From JACPRL01 sp035573715 (GTDB lineage: Bacteria > Acidobacteriota > Terriglobia > Acidiferrales > 2-02-FULL-67-57): 49,762 bases of DNA. Position numbers and translations under genes: made by a program. This document shows, piece by piece, positions 1 through 8,762 of the stretch. The stretch lies in assembly GCA_035573715.1 (NCBI GenBank), contig DATLZZ010000006.1, positions 1 through 49,762 of the forward strand, in the 5' to 3' direction. Below the pieces are notes generated by a model. It had not been told where the DNA came from. It saw only the letters and a list, made by a program, of their open reading frames with translations, and made no database searches. Position 1 is the first letter of the stretch; every line of letters starts with the position of its first letter.

Positions 1-159
1 GCGCAGAGTTGTCATGAGCCCTGGGCTCGCGGAATGAATGCGACACACCTCGGGAAGATGTTCATGCCCCCTGAGGGCGGAGAGATGACTCGGAACGATC
101 CGCACCGGTCCCTGGACAGTCGCGCTTTCAGAGATGACAACGGGTGGGGAGAGAGTTGT
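1..159. other. Left-edge intergenic stretch, no gene seen
   Basis: No convincing coding frame, tRNA or terminator is visible between the window edge and the end of gdhA. The long plus-strand frame crossing here is the antisense shadow of gdhA. No T-run hairpin follows gdhA, so its transcription terminator is not identified. Confidence 0.5.
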
Positions 160-1410
160 TTATGGGAAGAGGCCGCGCACCATCGTGGCCTCGGCGACGC
201 GCCCGATGGCGAGGATGTAGGCGGCGACGCGCATGTTGACCTTGTAGCGCTTCGATGTCTCGTAGACCTCGTTGAACGCCCGCTTCATCATCGTCTCCAG
301 CTTGGCGTTCACCTGGTCTTCCTCCCAGAAGAAGTTCTGCAGGTCCTGCACCCACTCGAAATAGCTGACGGTGACACCGCCGGCGTTGGCGAGAATATCC
401 GGCAGGAGGAAAACACCCTTGCGCGTGAGGATGTCGTCGGCCATCGGCGTGATGGGGCCGTTGGCGGCCTCGGCGATGATGCGCGCCTTGACGTTGCCGG
501 CGTTCTCGCTGGTGATGACGTTTTCCAGCGCCGCCGGAATCAGGATGTCGCACTTCAGCTCCAGAAGGTCCTGGTTGGAAATCTTCGACGTACTCGCCAG
601 GCCCACCACCGAGCCGCTCTTCTCCTTGAAGCGAATCGCCTTGATGGGGTCGATGCCGCGCGGGTTATAGATGCCGCCGCGAGAGTCGCTGACGGCGATG
701 ATCTTCGCCCCGGCTTCCGCGAACAGCCGTGCCGCGATGCTGCCGGCGTTGCCGAAGCCTTGAATGGCGACGGTCGCCCCCCGCAGCGATCGCCGCAGAA
801 CGCGGCAAGCTTCCTGCGCCACAAACAGGCAGCCGCGCGCCGTGGCTTCGTGGCGGCCTTCCGAGCCGCCGAGCGAGACCGGCTTGCCGGTGACGACTCC
901 GAGTACGGTGGAGCCAAGCGTCATCGAGTAGGTGTCCATCACCCAGGCCATGGTCTGTTCGTCGGTGTAGACGTCGGGCGCGGGGATGTCGCGGTCGGGC
1001 CCGATGATGGGAAGAATCTCGGAAACGAAACGCCGCGTCATCCGCTCCAGCTCGCCCTTCGACATCCTGCGCGGGTCGCAGACCACGCCGCCCTTGCCGC
1101 CGCCGAAGGGCAGGTTCATCACCGCCGTCTTCCACGCCATCCAGGCGGCAAGCGCCTTCACCTCATCGAGCGACACGTTGGGGTGATAGCGGATGCCGCC
1201 CTTGGCGGGCCCGCGGGCGATGTTGTGCTGCACGCGGTAGCCTTCGAAGACCCGCACCGAGCCGTCGTCCATCTTGGTGGGCACCGAGACCACCATCTGG
1301 CGCTTGGGCGAGCGCAGCACTTGCGCCAGCCCGGGGTCGAGCTTGAGGTAGTGGGCTGCCTGGTCGAATTGCAGCAGCGAGATCCGGTACGGGTTCAGGT
1401 CTTCCTTCAT
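160..1410 (-). CDS. gdhA: Glu/Leu/Phe/Val dehydrogenase (glutamate dehydrogenase)
   Basis: This cytoplasmic enzyme interconverts glutamate and 2-oxoglutarate plus ammonia using NAD(P). At 416 aa it matches the usual length of the hexameric class. The N-terminal substrate domain holds the GPAKGGIRYHP glutamate-binding stretch and the NLPFGGGKGG segment with the active-site lysine region. The C-terminal Rossmann domain has the GFGNAG dinucleotide-binding motif. NADH versus NADPH preference cannot be told from reading. The ATG at 1410 follows an AGGAG-like site. It is the last gene of a minus-strand run after the YHS-like gene, 51 bp away. Family assignment is secure; only an amino-acid dehydrogenase with another substrate would be an alternative. 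Confidence 0.95.
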   Translation of the reverse strand: MKEDLNPYRISLLQFDQAAHYLKLDPGLAQVLRSPKRQMVVSVPTKMDDGSVRVFEGYRVQHNIARGPAKGGIRYHPNVSLDEVKALAAWMAWKTAVMNLPFGGGKGGVVCDPRRMSKGELERMTRRFVSEILPIIGPDRDIPAPDVYTDEQTMAWVMDTYSMTLGSTVLGVVTGKPVSLGGSEGRHEATARGCLFVAQEACRVLRRSLRGATVAIQGFGNAGSIAARLFAEAGAKIIAVSDSRGGIYNPRGIDPIKAIRFKEKSGSVVGLASTSKISNQDLLELKCDILIPAALENVITSENAGNVKARIIAEAANGPITPMADDILTRKGVFLLPDILANAGGVTVSYFEWVQDLQNFFWEEDQVNAKLETMMKRAFNEVYETSKRYKVNMRVAAYILAIGRVAEATMVRGLFP

Positions 1411-1461
1411 CGCAGCTCCTCCACGAAACGAAGTGACGGGCTCCGGGGGAAACAGTTTGGG

Positions 1462-1740
1462 CTACGGCGCCTTGGCCGCTGCCGCGTGTTGCGCCAAGTA
1501 GACGTCGCGGCACTGCGTTGAGCAGAAGTGCAGCACCTCATCGCCCGCACGCGCCTGGACCGAAACTTCCACGTCGACGTAGGTGCCGCAGGCCGGGTCG
1601 CGCTTCATCACGCCCTGGCGCGCCGGAGGCACCTGCGCGTGCGGCCCGGGAGAAAGCACGTTCCGCCAGACCCATCGAGCCACGTGACGCAACAACACGA
1701 AGGCCGCCACCAGCGCCGCAAAGCGCAGCAGCCACATCAT
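1462..1740 (-). CDS. Membrane-anchored YHS/TRASH-like metal-binding protein
   Basis: This is a 92-aa protein. An N-terminal hydrophobic helix (residues 2-18) should anchor it in the inner membrane. It is followed by a short domain with a DPACGTYV motif and an FCSTQCRDVYL motif, the cysteine pattern of YHS/TRASH domains that bind a metal ion such as copper or iron. The ATG overlaps the stop of the upstream TPR gene by 4 nt (ATGA), so the two are translationally coupled. Its role is inferred as metal or redox related; the real ligand is unknown. Confidence 0.75.
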   Translation of the reverse strand: MMWLLRFAALVAAFVLLRHVARWVWRNVLSPGPHAQVPPARQGVMKRDPACGTYVDVEVSVQARAGDEVLHFCSTQCRDVYLAQHAAAAKAP

Positions 1741-2330
1741 CGTGGCTTCGACTCCGCGTCCAGCCGCCGCGCCAGATCTTCGTTGCCGGCAAACTCCGGA
1801 TGAGCGCGGCGGAGCTGATCATAGGCCTGGCGCGCGCCGGCGGTGTCCTTCTGGCTCAGTCGCGTGAGCGCCAGCCCATAGAGCGCCTGGGGCTTGTTGG
1901 GCTCGAGCTGCAGCGAGGCGGTGTACTCCTTCTGCGCTTCGTCGTAGCGGCCGAGGTTGTAGTAGCAGGTGGCGAGGTCGGTGCGGGCGTCAGTGTTCTT
2001 GGGCTCGAGCGTCAGCGTGCGCTGGTACCAGAAGGTGGCGTCTTCCCAATGCTGAAGATCAAAGAGCAGATTGGCGAGCTCGAGCGCCGCCTTGGAGTCG
2101 TTCGGATTCGCCTCGGCCCTCTGTTGCAGATCCCGCCAGCGCTGCGCCATGTCGAGCGGCGGGTGGCCTTCGGGGAGGACAGGCTCGCTCTCCGGCCCGG
2201 CCATCGCAGCCGGGCCGGGAAGTGTGGTGACGGTTCGAGGGCCCTGGCCGGCGTACTGGGTATAGAGGTAGCCGCCCGCGAAGCCAATCGCGGTGAACAC
2301 CAGAGCAGTGATCAGAAGGTCGCGCCGCAC
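1737..2330 (-). CDS. Membrane-anchored TPR protein
   Basis: This 197-aa protein has one N-terminal transmembrane segment (about residues 6-25) followed by a soluble region. The soluble region carries about three tetratricopeptide repeats, with typical spaced A-L-Y-G-A pattern residues around 60-165. It resembles CcmH/CycH-like or generic TPR scaffolds, but no cytochrome c maturation genes are nearby, so I do not call it that. It is coupled to the YHS-like gene by a 4-nt overlap and lies 55 bp downstream of the carboxypeptidase-regulatory/TPR genes. A scaffolding role in the envelope is inference. Confidence 0.75.
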   Translation of the reverse strand: MRRDLLITALVFTAIGFAGGYLYTQYAGQGPRTVTTLPGPAAMAGPESEPVLPEGHPPLDMAQRWRDLQQRAEANPNDSKAALELANLLFDLQHWEDATFWYQRTLTLEPKNTDARTDLATCYYNLGRYDEAQKEYTASLQLEPNKPQALYGLALTRLSQKDTAGARQAYDQLRRAHPEFAGNEDLARRLDAESKPR

Positions 2331-2385
2331 GTCTCCCCCGGCCGCGCACGGAAAGGCGTGAGTCTAGCGGCGACTCCGCGGAGTG

Positions 2386-3459
2386 TCAATGGCGTCGCGT
2401 CGTTCCCGGACGGCTCCCCGGGGTCCGGGGCGTGGGAGCGGGCGCCTCGGGCACGCCCAACTGCTTTAGGTGGGCGCGGGCGTCGGCGGCGTAAGGACCA
2501 TCCGGAGCAAGCTGCAAGTAGCGCTGAAAGGCCTCCGCGGTTCCAACGCGCGCGTCGATCTGCTCGCCGCGCCGCGGAGAGGTCCGCAGCAAAGCCAAAC
2601 CGAGAAAGTACTGGCCGAGGGCGAACGTGGGGTCGCTGCGCACCGCGCGGCGCAGCGGCGCCAGCGCGTCGCCGGGGCGGCCGGCGTTCAGCAGCGCCGC
2701 GCCGAGGTTGAACTCGTAGGTGGCGGCGCGCTCGGGGTCAAGCTGCGCGGCGCGCTCGATGTGCCGCAGGCCGTCGTCCAACTGCCCGCTGCGGATCAAC
2801 ACCAGGCCCAAGTTGTTGTGATGGGCTGCTTCGCGTGGCTCAAGCTCGAGGGCGCGACGATAGGCACTCGCAGCTTCTTCCAGGCGCCCCGCGGCCGCGT
2901 AGGCCGACCCCAGCAGAGAGTGCGGCGTGGACTGACCGGGTTGCTTCTCAATCAGCGCCTGGTATTCGCGGATGGCCTCTTCCGGCTTGCCGTCGGCCAG
3001 AGCGCGGGCGCCGGAGGTGTAGTGGCGCTCCAGCTCGTCCTCGCGGGCCTGTCGAAGGCGCTCGGCCTCACGGCGCTGTTCCAAGCCCGGGTCGAGCCGA
3101 CCGAGGCGCTCCGCCTCCTCGCGCATTTTCTTCAGGTCAATGGTGTAGCGAAGTTCGCCGCCGGGCGGCAGGACGGTATAGGTGGACCACACGACGCGCT
3201 CGTTGCGCTGCACTGACACCCGGTAGCGGCCCGGCTGGAAGCCGCCGTAGTAGAAGCGACCCTGGAGGTCGGTTTCGGTCTTCCACTCGAGGTTGAACTC
3301 CAGCCGGCGAACGATCACCACCGCGCCGACCAACGGCTCGCCCGCCTCATCGAGCACAATGCCGCTGAAAGCGCCGGTCTCCTGCGCACGACCGGGCGAG
3401 GTGAAGAAAAGAATGAGGGCTGACACCACAGGCAGAAGGCTGGCCCGACGCATCCGCAT
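2386..3459 (-). CDS. Secreted carboxypeptidase-regulatory-like / TPR protein (copy 1)
   Basis: This 357-aa protein has a signal peptide at residues 1-25, cleaved near GRAQ. A carboxypeptidase regulatory-like beta-sandwich spans about residues 28-100 (GEPLVGAVVIV, DLQGRFYYGGFQPGRYRV). A charged coiled-coil stretch covers about 110-150, then four or five TPRs to about 330. The Pro-rich tail is probably disordered. It shares its architecture and the AFQRYLQLAP end of the last repeat with the neighbouring gene at 3517-4566, so the two look like tandem paralogs. It probably acts in the periplasm or at the outer membrane as a protein-interaction scaffold. The exact function is unknown. Confidence 0.8.
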   Translation of the reverse strand: MRMRRASLLPVVSALILFFTSPGRAQETGAFSGIVLDEAGEPLVGAVVIVRRLEFNLEWKTETDLQGRFYYGGFQPGRYRVSVQRNERVVWSTYTVLPPGGELRYTIDLKKMREEAERLGRLDPGLEQRREAERLRQAREDELERHYTSGARALADGKPEEAIREYQALIEKQPGQSTPHSLLGSAYAAAGRLEEAASAYRRALELEPREAAHHNNLGLVLIRSGQLDDGLRHIERAAQLDPERAATYEFNLGAALLNAGRPGDALAPLRRAVRSDPTFALGQYFLGLALLRTSPRRGEQIDARVGTAEAFQRYLQLAPDGPYAADARAHLKQLGVPEAPAPTPRTPGSRPGTTRRH

Positions 3460-3516
3460 GATGAGTTGGCCGCCGGCTGCGGGACCGGCGGGCGAAATCC
3501 TACAGGAGCGGCGCGG

Positions 3517-4566
3517 CTACTTCTTTTTCACGCGCACCGACGCCGGCACGCTGGCTCCGAGCGCCTGCAAAGCCGCCTTGGCTTCCTCGGCGTACTTGCC
3601 GGTGGGCGCCAGCTCCAAGTAGCGCTGGAATGCTTCCTGTGTGCCCGGCGCGGGGATGGTCTTCAACTCCTGGCCTTCCTGCTTGTACTCTGCCTGGCTG
3701 TAGAGGCACATCCCGAGCAGGTAGTAAGCCTCGGCGCGGTTGGGGTCGGCTTCGGTGGCCTTCTTGAACCACTCGCCGGCCGCCTTCAGATCGTTGGCGT
3801 TGTAGAGCGTGACGCCGATGTTGTAGTAGGCCGTGGCCGCGTCCTCCGGGCTCAACTGCGCCGCGGTTTCGAAGTACCTGCGGGCTTCTTCCATATTGCC
3901 CATTTTGACGTAGACCTGACCCAGCGTGGTATACAGCACGCCGTTCTGCGGGTCGAGCTCAATCGCTTTCTTCAGGCTCGCCTCCGCCTCCGCGTAACGC
4001 TTCAGACCCTGATACGCGACGCCCATCTGGGCATGCACAACCCATTGGTCGGGATCCTTCTCGGCAAGAGGAACGAGTTCAACCAGCGCCTCCTCGTACT
4101 TGCCCTGCTGATTGAGCGAAGCCGCATGCTCGTAAGCCGTCCGTGCCTTCTCGTACTCGGCCTGCTGCTTCTTCGCGGCCTCCGGATCGCTGCCGCCGGT
4201 CTTCATCGGGAAGTCGTGTCGGTTGCGGAAAGCGTTGCCGGCGCTGGGGTCGCCGTAAATCCCGCCGGAAACCCGGATGCCCGGCTTCTCGGCCACCTTC
4301 TTCCCGTCAATCATGACGATGGCGTCGTAGGTGCCCGAAATCACGCGCAGGTAGTATTCGCCATTCTTATCCGTTTTGCCCTCTGCCGTGCGGTCGGAGT
4401 CCTTTGCCTTCAGGATGACGACGGCGTCCTTGACTGGCTTGCCGTCCAGCGTAACGATGCCCGTCACCGTCCCCGGGCCCTGCGCCGAGGCGGAAACTGC
4501 GCCCAGCAGGAATATCATCAGGACACCCAGGATCATTATTCCAGGGCGTTGAATCTTCATGGCCAT
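3517..4566 (-). CDS. Secreted carboxypeptidase-regulatory-like / TPR protein (copy 2)
   Basis: This is a 349-aa paralog of the downstream gene. A signal peptide (about residues 1-28) is followed by a carboxypeptidase regulatory-like domain (GTVTGIVTLDGKPVKDAVV to about residue 105). A Q/K-rich linker follows, then about five TPRs ending in AFQRYLELAPTGKYAEEA. The C-terminus ends in basic RVKKK. The start has a GGAG/GAAG-type ribosome site, and a TATACT -10 box lies about 26 nt upstream, so it likely heads the operon that ends with gdhA. The combination is frequent in Acidobacteriota. No enzymatic motif is seen. Confidence 0.82.
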   Translation of the reverse strand: MAMKIQRPGIMILGVLMIFLLGAVSASAQGPGTVTGIVTLDGKPVKDAVVILKAKDSDRTAEGKTDKNGEYYLRVISGTYDAIVMIDGKKVAEKPGIRVSGGIYGDPSAGNAFRNRHDFPMKTGGSDPEAAKKQQAEYEKARTAYEHAASLNQQGKYEEALVELVPLAEKDPDQWVVHAQMGVAYQGLKRYAEAEASLKKAIELDPQNGVLYTTLGQVYVKMGNMEEARRYFETAAQLSPEDAATAYYNIGVTLYNANDLKAAGEWFKKATEADPNRAEAYYLLGMCLYSQAEYKQEGQELKTIPAPGTQEAFQRYLELAPTGKYAEEAKAALQALGASVPASVRVKKK

Positions 4567-4592
4567 TCTTCTCCTTCTCTCCGCTCCTACCT

Positions 4593-4598
4593 AGTATA
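4593..4598 (-). promoter_or_regulatory. Candidate -10 box of the TPR/gdhA operon
   Basis: A TATACT hexamer on the minus strand lies about 26 nt before the ATG of the carboxypeptidase-regulatory/TPR gene. The -35 hexamer 17 nt further upstream is poor, so this is a weak sigma70-type prediction. Confidence 0.35.
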
Positions 4599-4732
4599 GC
4601 CCGGCTCCAGCCGTTAGGGGATACGTCCTGCGATCCCCTCCTTCCATCTCCGCCACCAGCTTGGATGCGGGCGGGACGCAGACTTGCTGCCCCACCTTGG
4701 TGCCGGGCACTAAACCCGTACCCTGCCAACGG

Positions 4733-5107
4733 TTAAGGGCGATAAGTGGCCGCAGTACTTTCGGACTCAAAAACGGTCACTTCCCGCAGCCTCGCTCCGT
4801 TGACGCTGGCGGCGAGCCGCCGGTTCAACTCGTCATAGAAGTACTTGGCGATGTTTTCGGCCGACGGATTGAGTTCTGTGAAGGGCGGCAGGTCGTTCAG
4901 AAATTGGTGATCAAGTCGCCGAATCACCTCGGCCATGCGTTGCTTGAGCTCCACGAAGTCGTAGACCAGGCCGGTCTGGTCGAGCTTCTCGCCCGCCAGC
5001 ACCACCCGCACCTTGTAGTTGTGCCCGTGGACGTTCTCGCACTTGCCCTTGTAGCCGCGCAGGGCGTGGCCGGCGGCGAACGTCTCTTCCACAGCAACTT
5101 CGAACAT
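4733..5107 (-). CDS. queD: 6-carboxytetrahydropterin synthase (QueD/PTPS family)
   Basis: This 124-aa enzyme converts 7,8-dihydroneopterin triphosphate to 6-carboxy-5,6,7,8-tetrahydropterin in queuosine/7-deazaguanine synthesis. The zinc-binding histidines are visible as FAAGHAL near residue 12 and NVHGHNYKV near 30, with the ENVHGH signature of the family. I chose the ATG at 5107 over the frame's earlier ATG at 5194. It follows GAGGAG at good spacing, and the homologous protein starts at FEVAVEETF. The start lies 1 nt past the stop of dinG, so the two are coupled. No other que genes are in the window, so a biopterin-type role is possible but less likely. Confidence 0.9.
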   Translation of the reverse strand: MFEVAVEETFAAGHALRGYKGKCENVHGHNYKVRVVLAGEKLDQTGLVYDFVELKQRMAEVIRRLDHQFLNDLPPFTELNPSAENIAKYFYDELNRRLAASVNGARLREVTVFESESTAATYRP

Positions 5108-5108
5108 T

Positions 5109-7046
5109 TCACTCCTCGGAGAAAAACCTGCGCACCTCCTCCAGGTCCGATGTGACACGGTAGGGAGGCAGGCTCTCCAGAAAAAGTTTACCATACTGCT
5201 TGCGCAGGATGCGGTTGTCGAGGATGGCGAGGATGCCGCGGTCGGAGCGGGCGCGGATGAGGCGCCCGAAACCCTGCTTGAGCGAAATGATGGCTTCGGG
5301 AATCTGGTATTCCGTGAAGGCGTTGTGGCCGTCCTCTTGCAACACGCGGATGCGGGCGCGCACCACCGGGTCGGTGGGGACGGCGAACGGCAACCGGTCG
5401 ATGATGACCGCGCTCAGTTGCGGCCCCTGCACGTCCACGCCTTGCCAGAAGCTCGAGGTGGCGAAGAGAACAGCACCAGGTGTTTGCCGGAACTTCTCCA
5501 GCAAGGCCGTGCGCGGGGCCGTGCCCTGCAGCAACAGCGGGAAGTCGAGACGCTGCGCGGCGCGCTCAAAGATTTGCTGCATCTGCTGGTAGCTGGTGAA
5601 GAGCACAAAGGCGCGGCCGCGGCTGGCTTCGAGCAGTTGGGTGATGATGTCGGCGGCTTCCGGCACGAAGCTCGGGTCGCGCACGTCGGGCAGGTGCTCG
5701 GGGATATAGAGCATCGCCTGGCTCCGGTAGTCAAAGTGCGACGGCAGCACCCGCTCTTCCGCCTGGCAAAATCCGAGCCGTTGCTTGAGATAGTCAAACC
5801 GATCAGCCACGGCCAGCGTCGCCGAGGTCAGCACGATGGTGTCGTAGCGCTCGAATAGCCGTTCGCGAAGAATCTGCGAAACATCAATCGGCGTCGCCTG
5901 GAGGAAGACGCCGCGACCGCGCCGCTCGTACCAGAACACGTAAGTGCGGTCAGTACTCTCCAGGAGAAACTGCAACTCCTGGCGGATGTCCGCTGCGCGA
6001 CGGACCAGGCGCAGCAGCTCTTCCGGCTTGTCGGGCAGGCTGGCCAACGCCACTTCCAGCGCGCGCAGCGCGTCCACGAGTTTGCTGTAGGGCTCGGCGT
6101 ACCGCTCCAGAAACTCAGAGCGGTTCTCAAATGCGTAGCGGCCTTCCCCGCCGGGGAACAAATCGAAGAAGGCATCGGCTTGCCGGCGGAGCTGGCGCAG
6201 CAGCTTGGGCAGGCGCTTGTCGGCGATGCCCTTGAGCCGCAGAGCGTTCTCCGCGTCGCGCGCCAGCTCCTCGAAGCGATAAGTCGACACCTGGGTGCCG
6301 AAGAATTGGCTGGCCACGTCTTCGAGCTCGTGCGCTTCGTCGAAGATCACGGTGTGGTAGTCGGGCAGGATGCTGGCGAAATCGTCCTGGCGCACCGCCA
6401 GGTCGGCGAAAAACAGATGATGGTTGACGATGACCAGGTCGGCCTCGGCCGCCCGCCGGTGCATCTGGGTGACGAAGCAGCGCTCGAACTGGGCGCACTT
6501 CTGCCCGGTGCAGGTCTCGCTGCGGGCGTCAATGCGCGGCCAGAGCGCGATGGGCTCCGGCAGGTCGGTCAGCTCAGCGCGGTCGCCCGACTCGGTGGTC
6601 TTCTCCCACTGGCGGATGCGAACGTACTGGTCTACCTCCTCCATCCCTTTCAGCACCGGCTGGTGCTCGAGGTCGTAGAGCTTCTGGCGGCAAAGATAGT
6701 TCGAGCGGCCCTTCATGTAGCAGGCGCGGATGTTGGGATCGAAGTGACGTTGGAGAAAAGGAATGTCCTTGAAGAAAAGCTGCTCCTGAAGGTTTTTGGT
6801 GCCGGTTGAGATGACGACCTTACGACCGCTGCGCAGCGCCGGCAGCAGATAGGCCAGCGTCTTTCCGGTTCCGGTGCCGGCTTCGACGACGAGGTGGCGC
6901 TTCTCGCGGAAGGCCCGCTCAACCGCCTCGGCCATCTCCAGTTGTCCGGCGCGGAACTCGTACTGCGGATGGCAGCGCGCCAGCAGCCCCTCGGGCCCGA
7001 AGAAGTCCCGCAGCGTCGTGTCGGAATTGGTAGCGGGCTTGGCCAT
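5109..7046 (-). CDS. dinG: DinG/Rad3-type ATP-dependent DNA helicase
   Basis: This is a 645-aa superfamily 2 helicase of the XPD/DinG branch, expected to unwind DNA 5'-3' and resolve R-loops, D-loops or damaged forks. Walker A is EAGTGTGKT near residue 57 and the Walker B DEAH box is near 237. Four cysteines (YMKGRSNYLC region, then CTGQKC and FERC) match the 4Fe-4S domain. The C-terminal helicase domain ends with the QGFGRLIR motif VI. There is no N-terminal exonuclease domain. The next gene, queD, begins 1 nt after its stop. DinG versus YoaA naming cannot be settled from sequence reading alone. Confidence 0.92.
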   Translation of the reverse strand: MAKPATNSDTTLRDFFGPEGLLARCHPQYEFRAGQLEMAEAVERAFREKRHLVVEAGTGTGKTLAYLLPALRSGRKVVISTGTKNLQEQLFFKDIPFLQRHFDPNIRACYMKGRSNYLCRQKLYDLEHQPVLKGMEEVDQYVRIRQWEKTTESGDRAELTDLPEPIALWPRIDARSETCTGQKCAQFERCFVTQMHRRAAEADLVIVNHHLFFADLAVRQDDFASILPDYHTVIFDEAHELEDVASQFFGTQVSTYRFEELARDAENALRLKGIADKRLPKLLRQLRRQADAFFDLFPGGEGRYAFENRSEFLERYAEPYSKLVDALRALEVALASLPDKPEELLRLVRRAADIRQELQFLLESTDRTYVFWYERRGRGVFLQATPIDVSQILRERLFERYDTIVLTSATLAVADRFDYLKQRLGFCQAEERVLPSHFDYRSQAMLYIPEHLPDVRDPSFVPEAADIITQLLEASRGRAFVLFTSYQQMQQIFERAAQRLDFPLLLQGTAPRTALLEKFRQTPGAVLFATSSFWQGVDVQGPQLSAVIIDRLPFAVPTDPVVRARIRVLQEDGHNAFTEYQIPEAIISLKQGFGRLIRARSDRGILAILDNRILRKQYGKLFLESLPPYRVTSDLEEVRRFFSEE

Positions 7047-7076
7047 GGCTGGCTACTCAGAAAGGCGGTTCCAGCA

Positions 7077-7082
7077 TACAAT
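7077..7082 (+). promoter_or_regulatory. Candidate -10 box of restriction-modification operon 1
   Basis: TACAAT lies 27 nt before the GTG of the nuclease gene, in the 63-nt gap divergent from dinG. The -35 region is poor. A short divergent gap means this element would drive both island genes. Confidence 0.35.
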
Positions 7083-7109
7083 AACTTCCGAGAACCGGGA
7101 GTCATTCTC

Positions 7110-7718
7110 GTGCCTACGTTGCGCCAAGCTGTTGAACAGCTGTACCGCACGGCCGTCATCGACAAGTCGGCCACGTCCACGATGCGCCTCGACACGCTCG
7201 CTACCTACGGCGTTCAGCAACTCGAGAAGCGCGGGTTTAAGGGAGCACAGGTCGATGTGAACTTACCGGGCGGTGCCAGAACGAAAAAATGGGATGTAGT
7301 CTGGTTCCACAATGGGAAGCACAGATTGGCCATCTCCCTAAAGTCGTTGTTGAAGAATCTCGGAGGAACAGTTCCCAACAGGATCGATGATTTGATTGGT
7401 GAGGTAACAAACTTGCAGATGTTCTCACCTGAGGTTGTGGTGGGCTACCTGATGCTGTTTGATACTTCCGAAGACACTCAGGACACGAAGCATGGCGGGA
7501 GTTGGTGCGACGTTCTTACACGGAGGTTGCAAAGCCTCTCAGGTAGAGGGATGCCTGCATGGGGAACGGGCATGGTGGAGGCAGCTTGTGTGGTCAGGCT
7601 CGACTTTTCGAAAGGGCCGAAGATCCTAACAAGCGAAACAGAATTGATGGGCTTTTTTGACGTGCTGGCCACGGAAGTGCTGAAGAGGAATCCGAGCGCT
7701 GGGAGGAAGAAACAATGA
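7110..7718 (+). CDS. Putative type II restriction endonuclease, PD-(D/E)XK-like
   Basis: This is a 202-aa protein that I do not recognise by name. The GTG at 7110 is chosen because GGGAG lies 8 nt before it and because the longer frame would run back into dinG. A possible PD-(D/E)XK core is D62 in KWDVVW followed by a strand with S-L-K at 76-78. A conserved-looking LKNLGGTVPNR stretch and a GYLMLFD strand follow. The usual acidic residue before the lysine is replaced by Ser, which is unusual. The gene overlaps the methyltransferase by 4 nt (ATGA), and that context is the main reason for the call. Its base composition is visibly more A/T-rich than dinG and der on either side, consistent with horizontal transfer. 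Confidence 0.7.
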   Translation: MPTLRQAVEQLYRTAVIDKSATSTMRLDTLATYGVQQLEKRGFKGAQVDVNLPGGARTKKWDVVWFHNGKHRLAISLKSLLKNLGGTVPNRIDDLIGEVTNLQMFSPEVVVGYLMLFDTSEDTQDTKHGGSWCDVLTRRLQSLSGRGMPAWGTGMVEAACVVRLDFSKGPKILTSETELMGFFDVLATEVLKRNPSAGRKKQ

Positions 7719-8725
7719 CCCGTACCAGTTCTCAGAAGGATTCCCTTCTGACATTTGCTCTCCAGCATCTTGACGGGATCAATGTGTCACGTCGAAACGC
7801 CCAAAGAGCAATCCCGGCTTTGGCCAAGAACCCAGATGCTGTTAAGGCGATTGCAGCAGCTTCCCGACAACTCCCCACCAAACACATGATGGTCCGGGGT
7901 GACGCTAGACGGATGGAGCAAGTAGGGGATGGAAGCGTCCATCTGGCCTTGACGTCGCCCCCCTATTGGACGCTCAAGCCCTACCGCCAAACAGAGGGCC
8001 AGTTGGGCCATGTTCACCATTACGAAGAATTTCTTGGCGCTCTGGACAAGGTCTGGAAGGAGTGCTATCGCGTTCTAGTCCCTGGCGGTCGGCTGATTGT
8101 CGTTGTTGGCGATGTGTGCCAATCGCGCAAAGAGCACGGACGGCATTCCGTGGTTCCCCTTCATGCATCCATCCAAGAGCACTGCCGCAAGCTTGGCTTC
8201 GATAACCTTGCCCCCATAATTTGGTACAAGATTGCCAATGCCAAGTACGAAGTGGAAAACGGCTCTCGGTTTCTTGGCAAGCCATACGAACCAAATGCTG
8301 TCGTCAAGAACGATATCGAGTACATCCTGATGCAGCGAAAGCCGGGTGGCTACCGAAAGCCTTCTCTCGGAATGAGATTGCTAAGCGTCATCCCCGAAGC
8401 CGACCAGAAGGAATGGTTTCAGCAGATTTGGACCTTGCCCGGGGCTTCAACCCGAGACCATCCGGCCCCGTTCCCAATCACGCTCGCAGAGCGCCTGATT
8501 CGAATGTTTAGCTTCGTAGGAGATACGGTGCTCGACCCCTTTCTGGGCTCTGGTACGACAACGCTGGCGGCAAGCAGGTGGGGCAGAAACAGCATCGGCT
8601 ACGAAATAGATGAAGAATACTTCAAGAGAGCCAAGTCTAGGCTGGACGAGCACATGGTTGATCTTCTTTCTGGCGCGCGACTGGAAGCCGTTGACGTACT
8701 GGAGCCATCGCTCCTGAAAGCTTAG
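7715..8725 (+). CDS. DNA methyltransferase, class beta (N4-cytosine or N6-adenine)
   Basis: This is a 336-aa modification enzyme of a type II system. The catalytic motif TSPPYW (residues 80-85) comes before the AdoMet-binding DPFLGSG motif (about 274-280). That motif order defines the beta class. SPPY-type motif IV is typical of N4-cytosine enzymes but also occurs in some N6-adenine ones. The target-recognition region should be the stretch between them. It is coupled by ATGA overlap to the upstream nuclease, and composition is again A/T-richer than its neighbours. After its stop, der begins within 40 nt, so the island sits cleanly between dinG and der. Confidence 0.9.
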   Translation: MTRTSSQKDSLLTFALQHLDGINVSRRNAQRAIPALAKNPDAVKAIAAASRQLPTKHMMVRGDARRMEQVGDGSVHLALTSPPYWTLKPYRQTEGQLGHVHHYEEFLGALDKVWKECYRVLVPGGRLIVVVGDVCQSRKEHGRHSVVPLHASIQEHCRKLGFDNLAPIIWYKIANAKYEVENGSRFLGKPYEPNAVVKNDIEYILMQRKPGGYRKPSLGMRLLSVIPEADQKEWFQQIWTLPGASTRDHPAPFPITLAERLIRMFSFVGDTVLDPFLGSGTTTLAASRWGRNSIGYEIDEEYFKRAKSRLDEHMVDLLSGARLEAVDVLEPSLLKA

Positions 8726-8762
8726 TCTCCGCCAAGTCCATCAATTAGACTACGAAAAAGGT

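Noticed and set aside
34..1521. Long plus-strand frame opposite gdhA
   Set aside because: Antisense shadow in GC-rich DNA; gdhA motifs are on the minus strand.
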